From Candidatus Parvarchaeota archaeon (lineage in GTDB: Archaea > Micrarchaeota > Micrarchaeia > Anstonellales > VGKX01): DNA of 6,513 bases. The position numbers and the translations under genes are program-made. The notes under the pieces are model-generated. The model was not told the DNA's origin, ran no database searches, and saw only the letters and a program-made list of their open reading frames with translations. This document shows, piece by piece, positions 4,459 through 6,513 of the stretch. The stretch spans positions 1-6,513 of the forward strand of contig VGKX01000059.1 of NCBI GenBank assembly GCA_016866895.1, in the 5' to 3' direction. How positions within the stretch are numbered: the stretch's first letter is position 1; every line of letters begins with the position of its first letter.

Positions 4459-6024
4459 GTGGATGTTTTGGAGCCCATAACCAATCCAGACGCACGGTCC
4501 TTAATATGGCGGACCGGCACGCAAAGCAGGGGAGGGCAGGTTTTAGGGAGGTTGGCTGGAGATGGGAGGCGCAGCCAGTTTTTGGTGGAATTTTTGGGCA
4601 TGGATTCAGTCATTTTGCATTCCAATACAACAATTACCGTGCTTTACGAAAAACAAATATCCGACCTTCCTGCAACGGCCGCCAATTTGGGCATAACCCT
4701 TGAAGAAATTAACACCATGCATAATGAGGAGCTTAGAAGGCCCGCGGCAAGGCCAGGGAGAGGCGAGACGCAAGATGAGGGGCAAATGATAATGGTCAGC
4801 CTGATACTCAAAAACACAAGAACCGGAGAGTTGATAAGGCGGTCGGTTATGATTGCCAAGGGCTCCACACCGATAGATGCGGTTGGGGCGGCGTTTGAAA
4901 ACACGATAATTACAAACCACGAGCTTGGGAGGTATGTGAGAAGCATAAACGGCCTTGGAGAAAGACGGGGTGGATGGGGCTTGCAGTTTTATATAAACGG
5001 GCGGCTGCCGTGCGTCATGATTGAACCTATAGTTGGCGCGCAAACGCAGGAAGGCTATGTTTTTAGTCTGCAGAAAAAACAAGCCGAATATTTTGCTGTG
5101 TTGGAGTGTTTTAGGCGAAGGCAGGCTGCTGAAATGTTATTTGCCGGCGCAGCAAACAGATTGAATTGCGAAAGTTGGTTTGAGTCGGTTTGGGGCAGGT
5201 TGAGGGTTGGCGGCAGGATAAATGCAGCTAAAGAAACTGAACACGAGCATTTAGGATGGAAGAAGAGAAGGTGTGGCACTTGCCGGCCCGAATGCGACGT
5301 ACGGCAAGATTTTGCGGAAAAATCATCTGAATGGTTTTTGCACGAATTGCCGACAAGTAACTGGTACGTAGCCGCAAACAATCAGGCCGTAAAGGAGGGC
5401 AACGGTTTCCAACAAAATAGCTGCGCATGCCAAGCAACTATGACGGCTAAAGAGACGCTATCAGGCGCCTACACCCAATTAAGGCACGAAACTGTTGATA
5501 GTGTTTTGACGCGGCTTGGGTATGTAAAACTCGACCAAAATATCAAGAATGTGACTGATGCACGGGTTGATTTGTGTTGTGGAGGCCGGGTTGGTTATAA
5601 TTATACTGAGACTGAATCGGAAATAGAAATCAGAGAAGAGGGGGCGGCCGGCGGCATCGCCAGTAGGTCGCGGATGGCCCTAAACCGCACCCCAGAGCAT
5701 ACAACACAGGAGAATTATAAGATAAAAAACCCCATATTTGAAGTTGTTGGTCTTGGCCATAGAAAACGCGCCAAAGCAGCCATAAGCACCAGTGGTGGCG
5801 GCAGGAGTGATTATGAGAGGGCAGACAATTGCGATGTCTTCGGTTGCGCAAAACTGTTGGTTGAAGAATTTGAGTATGTTGGCAGAGTTGTACTGCTCGC
5901 AGGAAAAAGCACTACAAAAACGCGGCCTTGCAAGAACGGACTATTAAGTGTTGTTGGGGGAAGGATGCAGAACCAGGGAAATGCCGGCAGGCAAAAACAG
6001 GGGTTTAGCTCAAAGTCTCGATAA
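4459..6024 (+). CDS. Unknown 521-residue protein with a DUF4430-like beta-grasp domain and a long Cys-containing tail
   Basis: It starts at GTG 4459, directly after the cysS stop, with GAGG 8 nt upstream. Three parts can be seen. Residues 1-108 include a hydrophobic, beta-like stretch (FLVEFLGMDSVILHSNTTITVLYEK) and a charged linker (RRPAARPGRGETQDEG). Residues ~110-206 fit a DUF4430/transcobalamin-C-terminal-like beta-grasp fold: IMVSLILKN, VMIAKGSTPIDAVGAAF, YVRSINGLG, then GGWGLQFYINGRLP and EGYVFSLQ, matching the family's 'W-Y-NG ... dGD' pattern by eye. Residues ~207-521 match nothing I know. This part has scattered cysteines (C217, 237, 272, 275, 279, 322, 324, 373, 374, 458, 463, 491), a CGTCRPEC cluster, several Trp, and a Gln/Gly/Lys-rich end. 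DUF4430 proteins are usually exported, yet no signal peptide or membrane helix is visible here. The last 20 bases overlap the convergent gene. Pairing with cysS suggests co-expression, not necessarily shared function. Confidence 0.75.
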   Translation: MDVLEPITNPDARSLIWRTGTQSRGGQVLGRLAGDGRRSQFLVEFLGMDSVILHSNTTITVLYEKQISDLPATAANLGITLEEINTMHNEELRRPAARPGRGETQDEGQMIMVSLILKNTRTGELIRRSVMIAKGSTPIDAVGAAFENTIITNHELGRYVRSINGLGERRGGWGLQFYINGRLPCVMIEPIVGAQTQEGYVFSLQKKQAEYFAVLECFRRRQAAEMLFAGAANRLNCESWFESVWGRLRVGGRINAAKETEHEHLGWKKRRCGTCRPECDVRQDFAEKSSEWFLHELPTSNWYVAANNQAVKEGNGFQQNSCACQATMTAKETLSGAYTQLRHETVDSVLTRLGYVKLDQNIKNVTDARVDLCCGGRVGYNYTETESEIEIREEGAAGGIASRSRMALNRTPEHTTQENYKIKNPIFEVVGLGHRKRAKAAISTSGGGRSDYERADNCDVFGCAKLLVEEFEYVGRVVLLAGKSTTKTRPCKNGLLSVVGGRMQNQGNAGRQKQGFSSKSR

Positions 6025-6513
6025 AACCATCGATGGCCCGCTGGTAATTTGAAGTCTCGCGGGTGGTGTTTGAAAGCCCGCGCGAGTTGTTTTTGTACGA
6101 GGAGGATAGGATTTCGTAGTAGGCCTTCCCGAAAGCCGCATCAAAAACTATTGTCTGTTCAAGTGATTTGTGCGGCATTGCCGAGTACAGTGCCGCAAGC
6201 TGGCGAAGTTGCGCTATTGCTTTGCGGGCAGTTGGAGAAAGATTGTATTTGTTGTGTTTTCTCCCAGTGAAAAAACTCAGGAGAATTTCAAAAAATTCCA
6301 GAATTTTTTCAGCTGCTTTTTTATGTGGTGGGAGTTTTTGGAACTCGATTTTTCTGAGCTTTTCTACTTCTTGCGAATCAACATCCTTCATGCCTGCCGC
6401 AAACGAGTAGGTTTTGTTTATTTTGGATATTTCAGAGGATATTGAAAGCTCAGAAACCTGCCCTTCCATGATGAGTGGGGCAGAAGCCTCCCTCGCGTTA
6501 GAAAACGTTTCAC
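6005..6513 (-). CDS. Hypothetical mostly helical protein, 5' partial at the right edge
   Basis: Reading leftward, the frame is open from the window edge to TAA at 6007-6005. An ATG at 6469 would give 154 residues, but the frame before it (ETFSNAREASAPLI) is open to the edge and no Shine-Dalgarno precedes that ATG, so the gene probably starts beyond the window. Numbered from ATG 6469, a charged N-terminal region (~1-45) leads to a helix with a hydrophobic face and core (KILEFFEILLSFFTG, 55-69). That stretch is perhaps too short and charged to span a membrane. More helices follow (SPTARKAIAQLRQLAALYSAM, ~78-98; SLEQTIVFDAAFGKAYYEILS, ~102-122). The last ~30 residues are Ser/Asn/Arg-rich. I recognise no family or catalytic motif. 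It converges on the 521-residue gene with a 20-base tail-to-tail overlap. Confidence 0.65.
   Translation of the reverse strand, partial: ETFSNAREASAPLIMEGQVSELSISSEISKINKTYSFAAGMKDVDSQEVEKLRKIEFQKLPPHKKAAEKILEFFEILLSFFTGRKHNKYNLSPTARKAIAQLRQLAALYSAMPHKSLEQTIVFDAAFGKAYYEILSSSYKNNSRGLSNTTRETSNYQRAIDGFIETLS

Noticed and set aside
5993..5997. Terminator (T5 on the minus strand) just after the minus-strand gene
   Set aside because: A five-base run inside another gene is too common in this sequence to support a call.
5085..6024. The tail of the 521-residue protein as a foreign insert or a frameshifted read
   Set aside because: Arginine codon choice counted by hand (about 39% CGN versus about 29% in cysS) is not different enough, purine-first codons continue in this frame, and no other frame is open over the stretch.
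1..6513. CRISPR array, insertion sequence, integrase, attachment site or toxin-antitoxin pair
   Set aside because: No spaced direct repeats, transposase motifs, long terminal inverted repeats or recognisable toxin motifs were seen on either strand.

Overview
The window looks like a piece of an archaeal chromosome, most likely from a small-genome DPANN-type lineage (Diapherotrites- or Woesearchaeota-like). This placement is inferred from gene content and signals. There is a small protein with the tRNA-intron endonuclease fold, a predicted metallopeptidase of a mostly archaeal family, an XRE-HTH/tandem-CBS regulator of an archaeal type, and a eight-cysteine-cluster-type Cys-rich protein. Two genes have a TATA box about 26 nt before the start codon and no Shine-Dalgarno, the pattern of leaderless archaeal transcripts. 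Genes inside operons do carry GAGG-type ribosome binding sites. The window is almost fully coding; the longest gap is about 113 bases. I see no mobile element, CRISPR, tRNA or rRNA.

Layout. Bases 1-338 hold the 3' end of a Cys-rich, probably exported protein. Bases 385-1847 form a tight three-gene plus-strand operon: a two-helix membrane protein with a PH-like (bPH2-type) tail, a tRNA-splicing-endonuclease-like protein that lacks two of the three catalytic residues, and a zinc protein built from three regular ~37-residue four-cysteine modules. It converges on a minus-strand pair (2863 down to 1870): an XRE-HTH plus CBS-pair regulator followed by a HELMH metallopeptidase. A divergent promoter region (2864-2976) separates this pair from cysS (cysteinyl-tRNA synthetase, 2977-4458). 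cysS is followed without spacing by a 521-residue unknown protein (4459-6024) with a DUF4430-like beta-grasp domain and a long orphan Cys-containing tail. The last gene, on the minus strand, overlaps that tail by 20 bases at their 3' ends and runs off the right edge.

How the genes relate. cysS charges tRNA-Cys. The endonuclease-like protein is probably a structural subunit that would need a catalytic partner encoded elsewhere. The HTH-CBS/metallopeptidase pair looks like a ligand-sensing regulator with a co-expressed protease. The most original material is the 521-residue protein, the triple zinc-module protein and the catalytically degenerate endonuclease homologue.
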